Below are positions 9,549 to 19,180 of a stretch of DNA of 64,000 nucleotides, in pieces. Below the pieces are notes generated by a model. The model made no database searches. It had not been told where the DNA came from and saw only the letters and a list, made by a program, of their open reading frames with translations. The stretch is taken from NCBI RefSeq assembly GCF_030341905.1, contig NZ_JATAAF010000011.1, positions 1 to 64,000 on the forward strand, in the 5' to 3' direction. The DNA is from Porticoccus sp. W117. Its GTDB lineage: Bacteria; Pseudomonadota; Gammaproteobacteria; Pseudomonadales; Porticoccaceae. The position numbers and the translations under genes were made by a program. Position 1 is the first letter of the stretch, and every line of letters starts with the position of its first letter.

Positions 9549-10626
9549 CTGCAGAACGACGGTTGTCGTGTTGTTTTAGTGCCCATTCAATATGTTCCCA
9601 AACCATTTCTGACACTTTCCCTCGTCTGGCTTCCAGGGCGATAATAATTTCCTTGGAACTTGGCGCATTACCCAAGCCCACCGCCAGATTTCGCAGCCAA
9701 CGTTCATAGCCAATACGGCGGATAGGCGACCCGGCAGTGCGTTCCAGAAACTCCGCTTCTGTCCAATTAAACAGATCAACCAACCGGGTACTGTCCAATT
9801 GGTGGCGAGGTAAAAAATCCAGCTCCTGGCTGGCCTTGGCAAAGCGGTTCCAGGGGCACATGGCCTGGCAATCGTCGCAGCCAAACACTCGATTGCCCAT
9901 GGGTTCACGAAACTCTTCCGGTATGGCGTCTTTGAGTTCGATGGTGAGGTAAGAAATACAGCGCCGTGCATCCAGAACGTAAGGCTCGGGGAAGGCATCG
10001 GTGGGGCATACGGTGAGGCAGGCTTTACATTTACCGCACTGATTCTGCTCAGTGGATTGATCAATGGGCAGTGGCAGGTTGGTAAAAATTTCCCCCAGAA
10101 AAAACCAGGAACCCGCGTGACTGTTCAATACCAGAGAATTTTTGCCTACCCAACCGAGCCCGGCTTTTTCCGCCAGGGCTTTTTCCATGACCGGTGCACT
10201 ATCTACAAAGGGGCGCTGTTCCACGGAATGGGGCACGCTTTGTTCAATTTTTTGAGCCAGTTTGGCTAGCCGCTTGCGAATCAGCTTGTGGTAGTCCCGC
10301 CCCAATGCATAGCGGGAAATGTAGGCTTTGTCCGGTTGTTTGAGCACAGCAATCATATTGCTGTCAGCGGACAGGTAATCCATCCTTACGGAAATCACCC
10401 GCAGAGTGCCGGGGTGGAGATGCTCAGGGCGGTAGCGTTTGTCACCGTGGTCAGCCATCCAGCCCATTTCTCCCTGATAACCTTTATCCAGCCAATCCCG
10501 CAAACGCTGGCCTGCTTCGCTTAAATCCACATCGGTAATTGCCACCTGCTGAAAGCCTAGCTCCTGGCCCCAGGTTTTAATCTGTTGGGCCAGTTCGGTG
10601 TAATCAATGGCGGACGTATCTTTCAT
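9541..10626 (-). CDS. queG: Epoxyqueuosine reductase
   Basis: The product is 361 residues when started at ATG 10626 ([15 protein letters not shown]). QueG reduces epoxyqueuosine to queuosine in tRNA, using cobalamin and two 4Fe-4S clusters. The cluster cysteines are visible as [16 protein letters not shown] and later [11 protein letters not shown], with the first Cys of the second set in the RRCIS segment. A C-terminal HEAT-like tail ([11 protein letters not shown]) is typical. The frame stays open 240 bp further upstream, but that stretch runs through a repeat and is not needed. Neighbour nnr is divergent. Confidence 0.94.
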   Translation of the reverse strand: MKDTSAIDYTELAQQIKTWGQELGFQQVAITDVDLSEAGQRLRDWLDKGYQGEMGWMADHGDKRYRPEHLHPGTLRVISVRMDYLSADSNMIAVLKQPDKAYISRYALGRDYHKLIRKRLAKLAQKIEQSVPHSVEQRPFVDSAPVMEKALAEKAGLGWVGKNSLVLNSHAGSWFFLGEIFTNLPLPIDQSTEQNQCGKCKACLTVCPTDAFPEPYVLDARRCISYLTIELKDAIPEEFREPMGNRVFGCDDCQAMCPWNRFAKASQELDFLPRHQLDSTRLVDLFNWTEAEFLERTAGSPIRRIGYERWLRNLAVGLGNAPSSKEIIIALEARRGKVSEMVWEHIEWALKQHDNRRSAAI

Positions 10627-10704
10627 AGTGGAGTGAGCGAATGATATTGGCGAGGATATTATCATGGGGGATTCCGTATAATGAGCCTGACAATCTTGAG
10701 GGTA

Positions 10705-10804
10705 GGGCTTGGTTGTACTTTCTGCGACCGTGGCCAGCATGGATGCTGGCCTCGAGTCCCCAGAGATGGGTTCACGACGAGTCGCAGAAAGTACAACCGA
10801 GGCC
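10705..10804. repeat. Variable-stem element L2
   Basis: Perfect 18-bp arms GGTTGTACTTTCTGCGAC (10711-10728) and its complement (10781-10798) extend imperfectly to 24 bp. The 52-nt core read on the minus strand (TCGTCGTGAACCCATCTCTG onward) aligns with the cores at 6752, 18990 and 44373, including the two hairpins with ATCC/ATCTC-type loops. It lies between the divergent queG and nnr genes. Confidence 0.8.
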
Positions 10805-10843
10805 TTGCCTGGCACCAAGCCTGAATTTAGATGAATCAAAAAA

Positions 10844-12349
10844 ATGATAAATAACCAAATTGCCAACCAACTCTACCGCCCAAGCCAGGTTCGCGAACTG
10901 GATCGGGTGGCTATTGAAGAGCGTGGCATTCCCGGTTTTGAGTTGATGCAACGGGCGGGCAGGGCGGCCTTTGAATTGTTGCTGGAATGTTGGCCGAAAC
11001 CTGAAAAACTGCATGTGTTCTGCGGTTCCGGCAATAACGCTGGTGATGGTTATGTGATAGCGGCGCTTGCTGTGCGGCAAGGGTTGCCGGTTCAGGTAAT
11101 TTATCTGGGCGACCCGCAAAAACTGACGGGAGACGCTCAGCTGGCCTATGGCCATGCAATTGCTGCGGGTGTTCCCTGCCAACCGTTTGGCGAAGACAAT
11201 TCTCTGCAAACTGGAGTTGTGGTAGATGCGCTGCTGGGCTCTGGTTTACATGGTTCGGTGCGGGAACCCTTTGGCAAAGCTATCCGGCAGATTAACTCCA
11301 GCCAGTTACCGGTGTTGGCGGTGGATATTCCTTCTGGCTTGTGCGGAGACAGCGGCGCTGAGTTGGGGTTAGCCGTACAGGCGGATGCCACCGTCAGCTT
11401 TATCGGCCACAAGCGCGGTTTATTTACCGGGCGCGGCCCGGCCCTTTGCGGCGAGGTATTTTTCGACTCTCTGGATGTGCCCGCAGATATTTACCAAAGT
11501 CAGCAACCTGTTGCGCAGTTGTTGGAATACGATCGATTGCGGCAACAGTTTCCACCCCGGCGACGAGACGCTCACAAAGGTGACTTTGGCCACCTCATGG
11601 TGATTGGTGGCGATAGCGGTATGGGCGGTGCGGTGATGCTGGCAGCGGAAGCCGCCTTGCGCTGCGGTGCTGGCCTGGTGAGTGTCGCCACCCGCCCGGA
11701 ACATGTACCAGCGCTACTGGCGAGACGGCCAGAAGTGATGGCACTAGGGGTCAATTCCGGGCAGGAGCTGGTCCAACATTTGGCCAAACCCACGGTGCTG
11801 GTAATTGGCCCCGGCTTGGGTCAATCCCCCTGGTCGCAGCAATTGTTGCAAGCGGCGCTGGGTTGTGACTTGCCGATGTTGCTGGACGCGGATGCGCTTA
11901 ATCTGCTGGCCCAAGGCCCACTGTCTTTTTCCAGCCACAATAATGACCGTGTGATTACGCCACACCCAGGGGAAGCGGCCCGTCTTTTGGGGGTTGAGAC
12001 AGCGGCGTTACAAAAAGATCGCTTTAGTGCCGCCCAACAGCTTGTGAACCAAACCGGGGCGGTAACCGTTCTTAAGGGAGCAGGGACTTTGGTGTGCGAT
12101 GGGGAAAACACCACAATTTGCACAGCAGGCAACCCTGGTATGGCCAGCGGTGGTATGGGAGATGTGCTTTCTGGAGTTATAGGTGCGTTGCTGGCCCAGG
12201 GTTTGGCGCCAATGGACGCTGCCCAATTGAGTGTTTACCTACACGCCGCGGCGGCAGACAAGGTAGCAGAACAACAAGGCGAGCTGGGCATGATAGCCAG
12301 CGACCTCTTTCAGCCGTTGAGGGACTTGTTTAATGAGGGAACGGGTTAA
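10844..12349 (+). CDS. nnr: Bifunctional NAD(P)H-hydrate epimerase/dehydratase
   Basis: The product is 501 residues, with two domains. The N-terminal YjeF domain (about 1-225, with GNNAGDGYV and DALLGSGLHG) epimerises damaged NAD(P)H hydrate. The C-terminal ribokinase-like domain (about 235-500, with GDSGMGGAVMLA, DADALN and NPGMASGGMGDVLSG) dehydrates it back to NAD(P)H using ADP. The fused layout is the usual bacterial form. The stop codon is 6 bp before the tsaE start, and the gene order with tsaE and the amidase matches E. coli yjeF-tsaE-amiB. Confidence 0.96.
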   Translation: MINNQIANQLYRPSQVRELDRVAIEERGIPGFELMQRAGRAAFELLLECWPKPEKLHVFCGSGNNAGDGYVIAALAVRQGLPVQVIYLGDPQKLTGDAQLAYGHAIAAGVPCQPFGEDNSLQTGVVVDALLGSGLHGSVREPFGKAIRQINSSQLPVLAVDIPSGLCGDSGAELGLAVQADATVSFIGHKRGLFTGRGPALCGEVFFDSLDVPADIYQSQQPVAQLLEYDRLRQQFPPRRRDAHKGDFGHLMVIGGDSGMGGAVMLAAEAALRCGAGLVSVATRPEHVPALLARRPEVMALGVNSGQELVQHLAKPTVLVIGPGLGQSPWSQQLLQAALGCDLPMLLDADALNLLAQGPLSFSSHNNDRVITPHPGEAARLLGVETAALQKDRFSAAQQLVNQTGAVTVLKGAGTLVCDGENTTICTAGNPGMASGGMGDVLSGVIGALLAQGLAPMDAAQLSVYLHAAAADKVAEQQGELGMIASDLFQPLRDLFNEGTG

Positions 12350-12355
12350 TTGTTG

Positions 12356-12832
12356 ATGGAATCGGTCGATACATACTTTGAGATAGTTGGCGAAGATTCA
12401 ATGGTTGCCTTTGGAGAAAACCTCGGCAACCAATTGCAGGGCGGTGGTGTGGTGTTTCTGGAAGGTGAACTGGGCGCGGGGAAAACCACCCTGAGCCGTG
12501 GAATACTCGCTGCCTTTGGTCACGTTGGTGCAGTGAAAAGCCCTACCTATACGTTGGTGGAACCTTATCAATTTGATGACACCACAGTCTGTCATTTTGA
12601 TCTCTACCGTTTGGGCGACCCGGAAGAATTGGAGTACATGGGTATTCGCGACTACTTTACGGAAGGTAATTTGTGTTTGGTGGAGTGGCCTGTGCGCGGC
12701 GAAGGCTTTTTGCCGGAAGCGGATTTGCGAGTGCGCATCAGTGTCGGTAAAGTGGGCTCTGGCCGCCGGGTTTGCGTGCAGGCGCAAACCGCCAGGGGCC
12801 AGCAAATAATAAACGGGTTGTCTCCTTGCTAA
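12356..12832 (+). CDS. tsaE: tRNA t6A37 threonylcarbamoyladenosine synthesis ATPase
   Basis: The product is 158 residues from ATG 12356; TTG codons at 12350 and 12353 are in frame but less likely. TsaE is the ATPase that, with TsaB and TsaD, makes the universal t6A modification at tRNA position 37. The Walker A GELGAGKTT is at residues 37-45, with the family segments KSPTYTLVEPY, HFDLYRL and VEWPVRG after it. It overlaps the following amidase gene by a few bases. Confidence 0.95.
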   Translation: MESVDTYFEIVGEDSMVAFGENLGNQLQGGGVVFLEGELGAGKTTLSRGILAAFGHVGAVKSPTYTLVEPYQFDDTTVCHFDLYRLGDPEELEYMGIRDYFTEGNLCLVEWPVRGEGFLPEADLRVRISVGKVGSGRRVCVQAQTARGQQIINGLSPC

Positions 12833-14151
12833 AAAGACGCATTACAGCTCAATTTGTTTTTCTTTGGCTACTGCTGTGTTCAGTTGCCTCTACCGCTTCC
12901 ACTGTGGATGGCGTGCGGGTTTGGCGCTCGCCGGACAACACCCGTCTGGTATTTGACCTCAGCGCTGCAGTGGATCACCGTATCTTTACCCTGGAAAACC
13001 CCAGTCGCCTGGTCATCGATATCGAGGACGCTACCTCCAAAACCCGATTCGACAAACTGCCATTGTCCAACACGCCCGTATCTGCCATTCGCAGTGCTGC
13101 CAAAAAAGGTGGTGATTTACGGGTGGTTCTGGATTTAGGCAGCGTGGTGTCGCCGCGCAGTTTTACTCTCAAACCCAATAAGCAGTACGGCCACCGCCTG
13201 GTTATTGATCTTTACGACAAAGCCAAAGCGGCAAAAACTGTTAAAACTATTTCCGATGCGGTTAAAAACAAAGAGCGGGATATCGTTATTGCCATCGATG
13301 CCGGCCACGGTGGGGAAGACCCAGGAGCGCTGGGCAAACGTGGCATCCACGAAAAGCATGTGGCGCTGGCGATTTCCAAAGAGTTAAAGCGCATCGTCGA
13401 TCGTGCTCCCGGCTTTCGTGGCGAGCTGGTACGCAGCGGGGATTACTACATTCCCCTGAAAAAACGCCGCGACATTGCCCACCGCATGCGGGCAGACCTG
13501 TTTGTTTCTGTTCACGCCAACTCGTTTACCTCGCCAAAACCCCGAGGAGCGTCGGTGTATGTGTTATCCACCAAAGGTGCTACCAGTGAAATGGCTCGTT
13601 ATCTGGCCCGCAAAGAGAACAGCTCCGACCTGATCGGTGGCGTGGAAAACGTCAGCCTGAAAGACAAAGACGATGATCTGGCGCGGGTGCTACTGGATCT
13701 GTCCATGGACGCCACCTTGAACAGCAGCCTGGATGTGGCTTCAGAAGTGCTCAAAGGCATGGGGCGTATTTCCAAGCTGCACCAGAAAAACACCGAGCAG
13801 GCCAATTTTGTGGTGCTGCGCTCGCCGGATATGCCCTCCATTTTGGTAGAGACCGGTTTTATTTCCAATCCCAGTGACCGCAAGCTGTTGGTGCAAAGTG
13901 GTTTCCAAAAGAAAATGGCGAACGCGATTTTTACCGGTGTTCAAAGTTACTTTTACAAACGCCCGCTTGAAGGTACCTGGCTGGCGGCTAACCGCAATAA
14001 GGTAGAGCGGACCTACGTGATTGGTCGCGGCGACACTCTGTCGGAAATCGCCCAGCGCCATAAAGTCAGCGTTAAACGGCTGATGAGTTATAACGGCCTG
14101 AAAAGCAGTCGCATTCGCATGGGCCAGCGCCTTAAAATACCGGCTTCTTGA
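12826..14151 (+). CDS. N-acetylmuramoyl-L-alanine amidase, AmiB/AmiC type
   Basis: I place the start at TTG 12826, overlapping the tsaE stop; this gives 441 residues beginning MLKRRITAQFVFLWLLLCSV, a clean Sec signal peptide. A TTG at 12772 is also in frame but would put 18 extra residues before it. The order is an AMIN domain (about 25-125), a zinc amidase_3 domain (AIDAGHGGEDPGA, GIHEK, SVHANSF, VETGFISN supplying His, Glu, His and catalytic Glu), then one LysM repeat (YVIGRGDTLSEIAQRHKVSV). It splits septal peptidoglycan during cell separation in the periplasm. The LysM resembles AmiB. mutL follows after a palindrome. Confidence 0.92.
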   Translation: MLKRRITAQFVFLWLLLCSVASTASTVDGVRVWRSPDNTRLVFDLSAAVDHRIFTLENPSRLVIDIEDATSKTRFDKLPLSNTPVSAIRSAAKKGGDLRVVLDLGSVVSPRSFTLKPNKQYGHRLVIDLYDKAKAAKTVKTISDAVKNKERDIVIAIDAGHGGEDPGALGKRGIHEKHVALAISKELKRIVDRAPGFRGELVRSGDYYIPLKKRRDIAHRMRADLFVSVHANSFTSPKPRGASVYVLSTKGATSEMARYLARKENSSDLIGGVENVSLKDKDDDLARVLLDLSMDATLNSSLDVASEVLKGMGRISKLHQKNTEQANFVVLRSPDMPSILVETGFISNPSDRKLLVQSGFQKKMANAIFTGVQSYFYKRPLEGTWLAANRNKVERTYVIGRGDTLSEIAQRHKVSVKRLMSYNGLKSSRIRMGQRLKIPAS

Positions 14152-14158
14152 TCCCATT

Positions 14159-14227
14159 GTCATCCTGAGCGCAGCGAAGGATCTCTTGGCCGCTACAACG
14201 TCGAGATCCTTCGCTGCTCAGGATGAC
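14159..14227. repeat. Dispersed palindrome, family A copy 1
   Basis: The block runs from GTCATCCTGAGCGCAGCGAA to its near-complement ending CTCAGGATGAC, with GAGATCCTTCG inside. It lies between the amidase stop and mutL. Related palindromes lie at 35457, 56474 and 60358. It could stall or stop transcription, but it has no T run. Confidence 0.85.
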
Positions 14228-14246
14228 ATTAATCTGAAAGTTACTT

Positions 14247-16070
14247 ATGTCCCAAATCCATAAACTTAGCCCCCGCCTGGCCAACCAGATTGCCGCCGGT
14301 GAGGTGGTGGAACGCCCCGCATCCGTTATTAAAGAATTGCTGGAAAACAGCATCGATGCCGGTGCCAACAGGGTGGATGTTGAAGTTGAGGCCGGTGGCG
14401 TTAAGCTGATGCGCATTCGCGACAATGGCAGTGGGGTGGATAAAGATGATCTGCCCCTGGCGCTGTCCCGGCACGCCACCAGCAAGATTGTTGAGTTGGA
14501 AGACCTGGAAGCGGTGCAAACCCTTGGCTTTCGCGGCGAAGCGTTGGCCAGTATCTGCTCCGTCTCGCGGCTCGCCATGACGTCGAATAGTAGTGAGGGG
14601 CAATCTGGTTGGAAGGCGGTGTCTGAAGGCCGGGAAATGGAAGTTAATCTGGAACCGGCTCCGCACCCCCAGGGCACGACGGTTGAAGTGCGCGATCTGT
14701 TTTTCAATACCCCGGCGCGGCGCAAGTTTTTGCGCACCGAAAAAACCGAATTCAATCGCATCGATGATGTGATGAAAAAGCTGTCCCTGAGCCATTTTGA
14801 TGTGGCCTTTTCCCTGCGCCACAACAATAAGACCTTGTTCAATATGCGGCCGGCGGAAAACCAGCTGGAGCAAGAGCGTCGGGTGGCGCAAATCTGCGGC
14901 CCAGCTTTTATGGAACAGGCGGTCTATCTCGATATTAATCGTGGCGGTTTGCGTTTGTGGGGGTGGATGGGATTGCCCACCTTTTCCCGCAGCCAGGCGG
15001 ATATGCAGTATTTCTTTGTTAACGGCCGCGCCATTCGCGATAAGGTGGTCACCCACGCGGTGCGCCAGGCCTATCAGGATGTGCTGTACCACGGCCGCCA
15101 CCCGGCCTACGTACTGTTTCTGGAATTGGACGCCGCCGATGTGGATGTCAATGTACACCCTACCAAGCACGAAGTGCGTTTTCGCGACAGCCGTTCGGTA
15201 CACGGCTTTATTTACAGCACGTTGAACCAGACGGTAGCGGAAGTACGCCCCGGTGAATCCCTGACTGCCAGCGAGGAACAGCTCACTCCCACCTCTGCCA
15301 ATCCGGTATCAATTGCCGATAGCAACGACGGCTTGCGCAGTACCATCGGCCTGGGTTTGGGATACCGGCCGTCTGCGCCGTCGACTCAGCAGATTCAGGA
15401 GCAAGTAAGTCATTACGGTGCGCTGCACCAAGCTGCACCCGTAGCAGATCAGCCAGCCATTGCCGATACCGATGGCAGTGAGGAAGTTCCACCCCTTGGT
15501 TACGCCATTGCCCAGCTCAAAGGCATCTATATTGTGGCGGAGAACGCTGAGGGCATGGTGCTGGTGGATATGCACGCCGCTCATGAACGCATTACCTATG
15601 AGCGCATGAAGGTCGCCTACGAGCAGCAGGGCATGGCATCTCAGCCACTGTTGGTGCCAGAGACTCTGGCTGTGAGCCAGCGGGAGGCAGACAGTGCCGA
15701 ACAGCACCACAGTGTTTTTGAAGCCCTGGGTTTTCAGTTGCAGCGGGCGGGCCCGGAAAGTCTGTTGGTGCGGGAAATCCCGGCACTGACTCGCGGTGCT
15801 GATGTGGAACCGCTGGTGCGAGATGTGCTCTCTGATCTGTTAGAGCACGGCAGCAGCGACCGCATTGCCGCCCACATTAATGAAATACTCGGCACCATGG
15901 CCTGCCATGGCTCGGTGCGCGCCAACCGCCGCCTGACCATTCCTGAAATGAACGCCCTGCTGCGGGACATGGAACATACCGAACGCAGCGGCCAGTGCAA
16001 CCACGGCCGCCCCACCTGGACGCAAATGAGTTTGGCGGAACTGGATAAGCTGTTCTTGCGTGGACGGTGA
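14247..16070 (+). CDS. mutL: DNA mismatch repair protein MutL
   Basis: The product is 607 residues, close to E. coli MutL. MutL couples MutS mismatch recognition to strand incision. The GHKL ATPase motifs are clear: [11 protein letters not shown] (29-40), DNGSGV (59-64) and TLGFRGEAL (92-100). The C-terminal dimerisation domain starts around residue 415. I do not see the DQHAxxExxxE endonuclease metal motif; the equivalent segment reads [12 protein letters not shown], as expected for species that use MutH. miaA follows after 44 bp, the conserved order. Confidence 0.96.
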   Translation: MSQIHKLSPRLANQIAAGEVVERPASVIKELLENSIDAGANRVDVEVEAGGVKLMRIRDNGSGVDKDDLPLALSRHATSKIVELEDLEAVQTLGFRGEALASICSVSRLAMTSNSSEGQSGWKAVSEGREMEVNLEPAPHPQGTTVEVRDLFFNTPARRKFLRTEKTEFNRIDDVMKKLSLSHFDVAFSLRHNNKTLFNMRPAENQLEQERRVAQICGPAFMEQAVYLDINRGGLRLWGWMGLPTFSRSQADMQYFFVNGRAIRDKVVTHAVRQAYQDVLYHGRHPAYVLFLELDAADVDVNVHPTKHEVRFRDSRSVHGFIYSTLNQTVAEVRPGESLTASEEQLTPTSANPVSIADSNDGLRSTIGLGLGYRPSAPSTQQIQEQVSHYGALHQAAPVADQPAIADTDGSEEVPPLGYAIAQLKGIYIVAENAEGMVLVDMHAAHERITYERMKVAYEQQGMASQPLLVPETLAVSQREADSAEQHHSVFEALGFQLQRAGPESLLVREIPALTRGADVEPLVRDVLSDLLEHGSSDRIAAHINEILGTMACHGSVRANRRLTIPEMNALLRDMEHTERSGQCNHGRPTWTQMSLAELDKLFLRGR

Positions 16071-16114
16071 TGTTTTGCTGCTCGTAGCGATACCGCAACT
16101 GTTGTTTCAAAGTA

Positions 16115-17128
16115 ATGGCTACTAAGGCCAGAGAAAACGTGACTGAATCCCCCCAAGCTATCTTCCTAATGGGCCCAACCGCCTCAGGCAAAACCGACCT
16201 GGCAGTGGCACTGTGGGATCATTTGCCGGTGGAGTTGATCAGTGTGGATTCGGCGTTGGTGTATCGCGGTATGGATGTTGTCAGTGCCAAGCCGGATGCC
16301 GCCACGCTGGCAAAGGCGCCGCACCGTTTGATTGATATTCGCGATCCAGGGGAAAGCTACTCCGTGGGGGATTTTGCCCGCGATGCCCGTCGGGAAATGG
16401 ACGCCATCAGTGCCACCGGCAAAATTCCGCTGCTGGTAGGGGGTACCATGCTGTATTTTCGGGCACTGCTGGATGGCTTGGCAGAGTTGCCGCCATCCGA
16501 CCCAGCAGTGCGCGCTGATATTGAAGCCCAGGCTGCGGAGCTGGGTTGGCCCGCCATGCATCAACGCCTGGCCGAGCTCGATCCTCAATCTGCCGAGCGT
16601 ATTCACCCCAATCATTCCCAGCGCATCCAGCGGGCGTTGGAGGTCTGCCTGACTACCGGCAAGCCGTTCTCGCAACTTCTGGATCAGCAGGACAGTAGTT
16701 CTGTTCAGCCCATTACCGATAGCTACCAGATTACCCAACTGGCTATTGCCCCAAGGGATAGAGCGGTGCTGCATCAACGTATAGAAAACCGTTTTGAAAC
16801 CATGATGGCGGATGGTGGTTTGGATGAAGTCAGGCAGTTGTTTGCGCGAGGTGATCTGCACCCGGATCTGCCGGCTATACGTGCTGTGGGCTATCGCCAG
16901 GCCTGGCAACACCTGAGTGGGGAATTAAACTACGACCAGATGGTCACAAAGGCCGTTGTTGCCACCCGGCAGTTGGCAAAGCGCCAGCTTACCTGGCTTC
17001 GCGGCTGGCAGGGCTTGAACTGGGTGTATACGGATACCCCACAGGGAGTGTCGCTAAGTTTCGACGAAATCCTGCAAAATGCCTTGAAAATTCTGAGAAA
17101 CAGTCCCATATACAAGGGTAGTGGCTAG
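16115..17128 (+). CDS. miaA: tRNA dimethylallyltransferase
   Basis: The product is 337 residues, slightly longer than E. coli MiaA. It adds an isopentenyl group from DMAPP to A37 of tRNAs reading UNN codons. The P-loop is [11 protein letters not shown] near residue 24, with [11 protein letters not shown] and the tRNA-binding segment [14 protein letters not shown] following. GYRQAWQHL and [13 protein letters not shown] mark the C-terminal half. The first about 15 residues before [10 protein letters not shown] may not be translated; GTG 16139 is a possible later start. It is followed by hfq in the usual order. Confidence 0.95.
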   Translation: MATKARENVTESPQAIFLMGPTASGKTDLAVALWDHLPVELISVDSALVYRGMDVVSAKPDAATLAKAPHRLIDIRDPGESYSVGDFARDARREMDAISATGKIPLLVGGTMLYFRALLDGLAELPPSDPAVRADIEAQAAELGWPAMHQRLAELDPQSAERIHPNHSQRIQRALEVCLTTGKPFSQLLDQQDSSSVQPITDSYQITQLAIAPRDRAVLHQRIENRFETMMADGGLDEVRQLFARGDLHPDLPAIRAVGYRQAWQHLSGELNYDQMVTKAVVATRQLAKRQLTWLRGWQGLNWVYTDTPQGVSLSFDEILQNALKILRNSPIYKGSG

Positions 17129-17305
17129 CGTTATCATAACTTTTCGCGACTTTTTACACCTTTAGCCGTGCAGATGACGTTTTTGGGTGCCACAATGACA
17201 GTTGCAACACATTGTTTTTATATTGCAGTTACCAGTAGCAAGCGGTTGGTTGGAGCTGTCGTCAGTTTATGACAACGGCCGATTTCTAAAAATAAGGAGA
17301 ATCCC

Positions 17306-17596
17306 ATGTCAAAGGGGCACAACTTACAAGACCCTTTCCTGAATGTCTTACGGAAAGAGCGTATCCCGGTTTCAATATTTCTGGTCAATGGCATCAAGCT
17401 GCAGGGGCAGATTGAATCCTTTGACCAATTCGTTGTTCTGCTGAAAAACACGGTCAGCCAAATGGTGTATAAACACGCCATTTCCACGGTCGTTCCGGCG
17501 CGCCCGGTTCGCCTGCCTCTTGGTGCTCCCACTCAGGGCCAGCAGGGCGGTGCGGATTACAGCCAGGGCCAGGCCGGCGCTGACTATAACGACTGA
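17306..17596 (+). CDS. hfq: RNA chaperone Hfq
   Basis: The product is 96 residues with the complete Sm core: Sm1 around [18 protein letters not shown] and Sm2 in YKHAIST. The first residues [12 protein letters not shown], including the uridine-binding Gln8 region, match the family. The C-terminal tail after about residue 70 is short, Gly/Gln-rich and probably disordered. Hfq forms a hexameric ring that pairs small RNAs with mRNAs. The start follows a strong AAGGAG. A 177-bp gap upstream suggests its own promoter, but I cannot place one with confidence. Confidence 0.98.
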   Translation: MSKGHNLQDPFLNVLRKERIPVSIFLVNGIKLQGQIESFDQFVVLLKNTVSQMVYKHAISTVVPARPVRLPLGAPTQGQQGGADYSQGQAGADYND

Positions 17597-17628
17597 GTCT
17601 GAGTCTATAACCCCTATGGAGGCACTGG

Positions 17629-18948
17629 TTGTTCTTTGATCGCCCGGAATCCGGTGAACTGGCCATCCTGGTTCACCTTGATTTACACAGTGAAAATGAG
17701 CCGGAAGATCCCCGTGAATTTGAAGAACTGGTGCTGTCTGCAGGTGGTGACCCCGTTGACTTCGTCATGGGGCAACGCCAGAGCCCTCATCCCAAATATT
17801 TTGTCGGCACTGGCAAGCTCGAGGAGCTTGCCAGTTTGGTGCGTCACCACGACGCCAAGTTGCTGATTTTTAATCACAATCTTTCTCCCAGTCAGGAACG
17901 CAACCTGGAGCACCACCTCAAATGCCGGGTGCTTGATCGCACTGGTTTGATTCTGGATATTTTTGCCCAGCGTGCCCGTACCCACGAAGGTAAGTTGCAG
18001 GTTGAGCTGGCCCAGTTGCAGCACATGTCTACCCGCCTGGTAAGGGGCTGGACGCACCTGGAGCGCCAAAAGGGAGGTATCGGCCTGCGTGGCCCAGGTG
18101 AAACCCAGTTGGAAACCGACCGCCGTTTGCTGCGTGAGCGCATCAAGTCCATTCAGAAGCGTCTGGCCAAAGTACGCAAACAGCGTGACCAGGGGCGCCG
18201 CTCCCGGCGCCGGGCAGAAATCCCCACGGTTTCCCTGGTGGGCTACACCAACGCTGGCAAGTCCACGCTGTTTAACACTCTCACTACCTCTGAGGTGTAC
18301 GCCGCCGACCAACTGTTCGCCACATTGGACCCCACCATGCGGCGGTTGGAATTGCCGGAAACCGGCCCGGTGATCCTCACCGACACGGTGGGTTTTATCA
18401 GCCACTTGCCCCACAAACTGGTGGAAGCGTTTCGCGCTACGCTGGAAGAAGCGGCCAATGCCTCGTTGTTACTGCATGTGGTGGATGCCGCCGATGAGGA
18501 ACGCCACCGCAATATTCAGCGGGTTGGCGAGGTGCTGGAAGATATTGACGCCCACGAGCTGCCCAGCTTGCTGGTGTACAACAAAATCGACTTGTTGGAA
18601 GAAGGCCGGCCGCGCATTGACCGGGACTCCCGCGGAGTGCCTGTGGCGGTGTGGCTGTCGGCGCAAAACGGCATGGGCCTGGATTTGCTGCAAGACGCCA
18701 TCCGCGAGCGAGTCGGCGCCCGTATGACCCACGGCGTCTATCTGCTTGAGCCACAACAAAGCCGCCTGCGCGCCCGCTTTTACCAGAATAATGCCGTGGT
18801 GCAGGAGCAAACCCTGGATAACGGCGATGTGAAGCTGGAAGTGCGTATGCCGGAGGCAGATTTCTTGCGCCTGTTGAAAAGTGAGCATCTGAATCAGGGC
18901 GACTTGGTGGAGCTGCCGGGTTTTGATGATCTGGCTCAAAGTGCTTGA
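17629..18948 (+). CDS. hflX: Ribosome-associated GTPase HflX
   Basis: The product is 439 residues. HflX binds the large ribosomal subunit and splits stalled or heat-damaged 70S ribosomes. The start is TTG 17629: GGAGG at 17618-17622 is six bases upstream, and no ATG fits the frame. The N-terminal HflX domain (about 1-190, with a coiled coil KSIQKRLAKVRKQRDQGRRS) precedes the G domain: GYTNAGKST (G1), DPTMR (G2 area), DTVGFI (G3), NKIDLL (G4). The gene follows hfq by 32 bp and is probably in the same transcript. Confidence 0.96.
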   Translation: MFFDRPESGELAILVHLDLHSENEPEDPREFEELVLSAGGDPVDFVMGQRQSPHPKYFVGTGKLEELASLVRHHDAKLLIFNHNLSPSQERNLEHHLKCRVLDRTGLILDIFAQRARTHEGKLQVELAQLQHMSTRLVRGWTHLERQKGGIGLRGPGETQLETDRRLLRERIKSIQKRLAKVRKQRDQGRRSRRRAEIPTVSLVGYTNAGKSTLFNTLTTSEVYAADQLFATLDPTMRRLELPETGPVILTDTVGFISHLPHKLVEAFRATLEEAANASLLLHVVDAADEERHRNIQRVGEVLEDIDAHELPSLLVYNKIDLLEEGRPRIDRDSRGVPVAVWLSAQNGMGLDLLQDAIRERVGARMTHGVYLLEPQQSRLRARFYQNNAVVQEQTLDNGDVKLEVRMPEADFLRLLKSEHLNQGDLVELPGFDDLAQSA

Positions 18949-18961
18949 TTGCCAGTAGTGG

Positions 18962-19068
18962 GCGGGAAGCGAAGCATCGCTTTCAGACCCGCTGTAAATA
19001 CTTCCATGTACGCTCTTTGGCCGCTATCCCTGCGGCCAACGGTCTGAAAGCGATGCTTCGCTCCCCGC
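18962..19068. repeat. Variable-stem element L3
   Basis: Arms at 18962-18989 and 19041-19068 form a 28-bp inverted repeat with one mismatch (GCGGGAAGCGAAGCATCGCT at the left). The 51-nt core CGCTGTAAATACTTCCATGT onward is nearly identical to the minus-strand core of L1 and aligns with L2 and L4. The second core hairpin is GGCCGCTATCCCTGCGGCC. It lies between hflX and hflK, a pair normally kept close. Confidence 0.85.
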
Positions 19069-19180
19069 TGCAAGGCTTGTCGTGTTATCTGGCAAACAAA
19101 TCCCTCACAAACTCTTGAATTTCCAGATAGAATCCCCACCATCTTGTTAATACCTATCTAATACATTGACGGAGCTGAAT

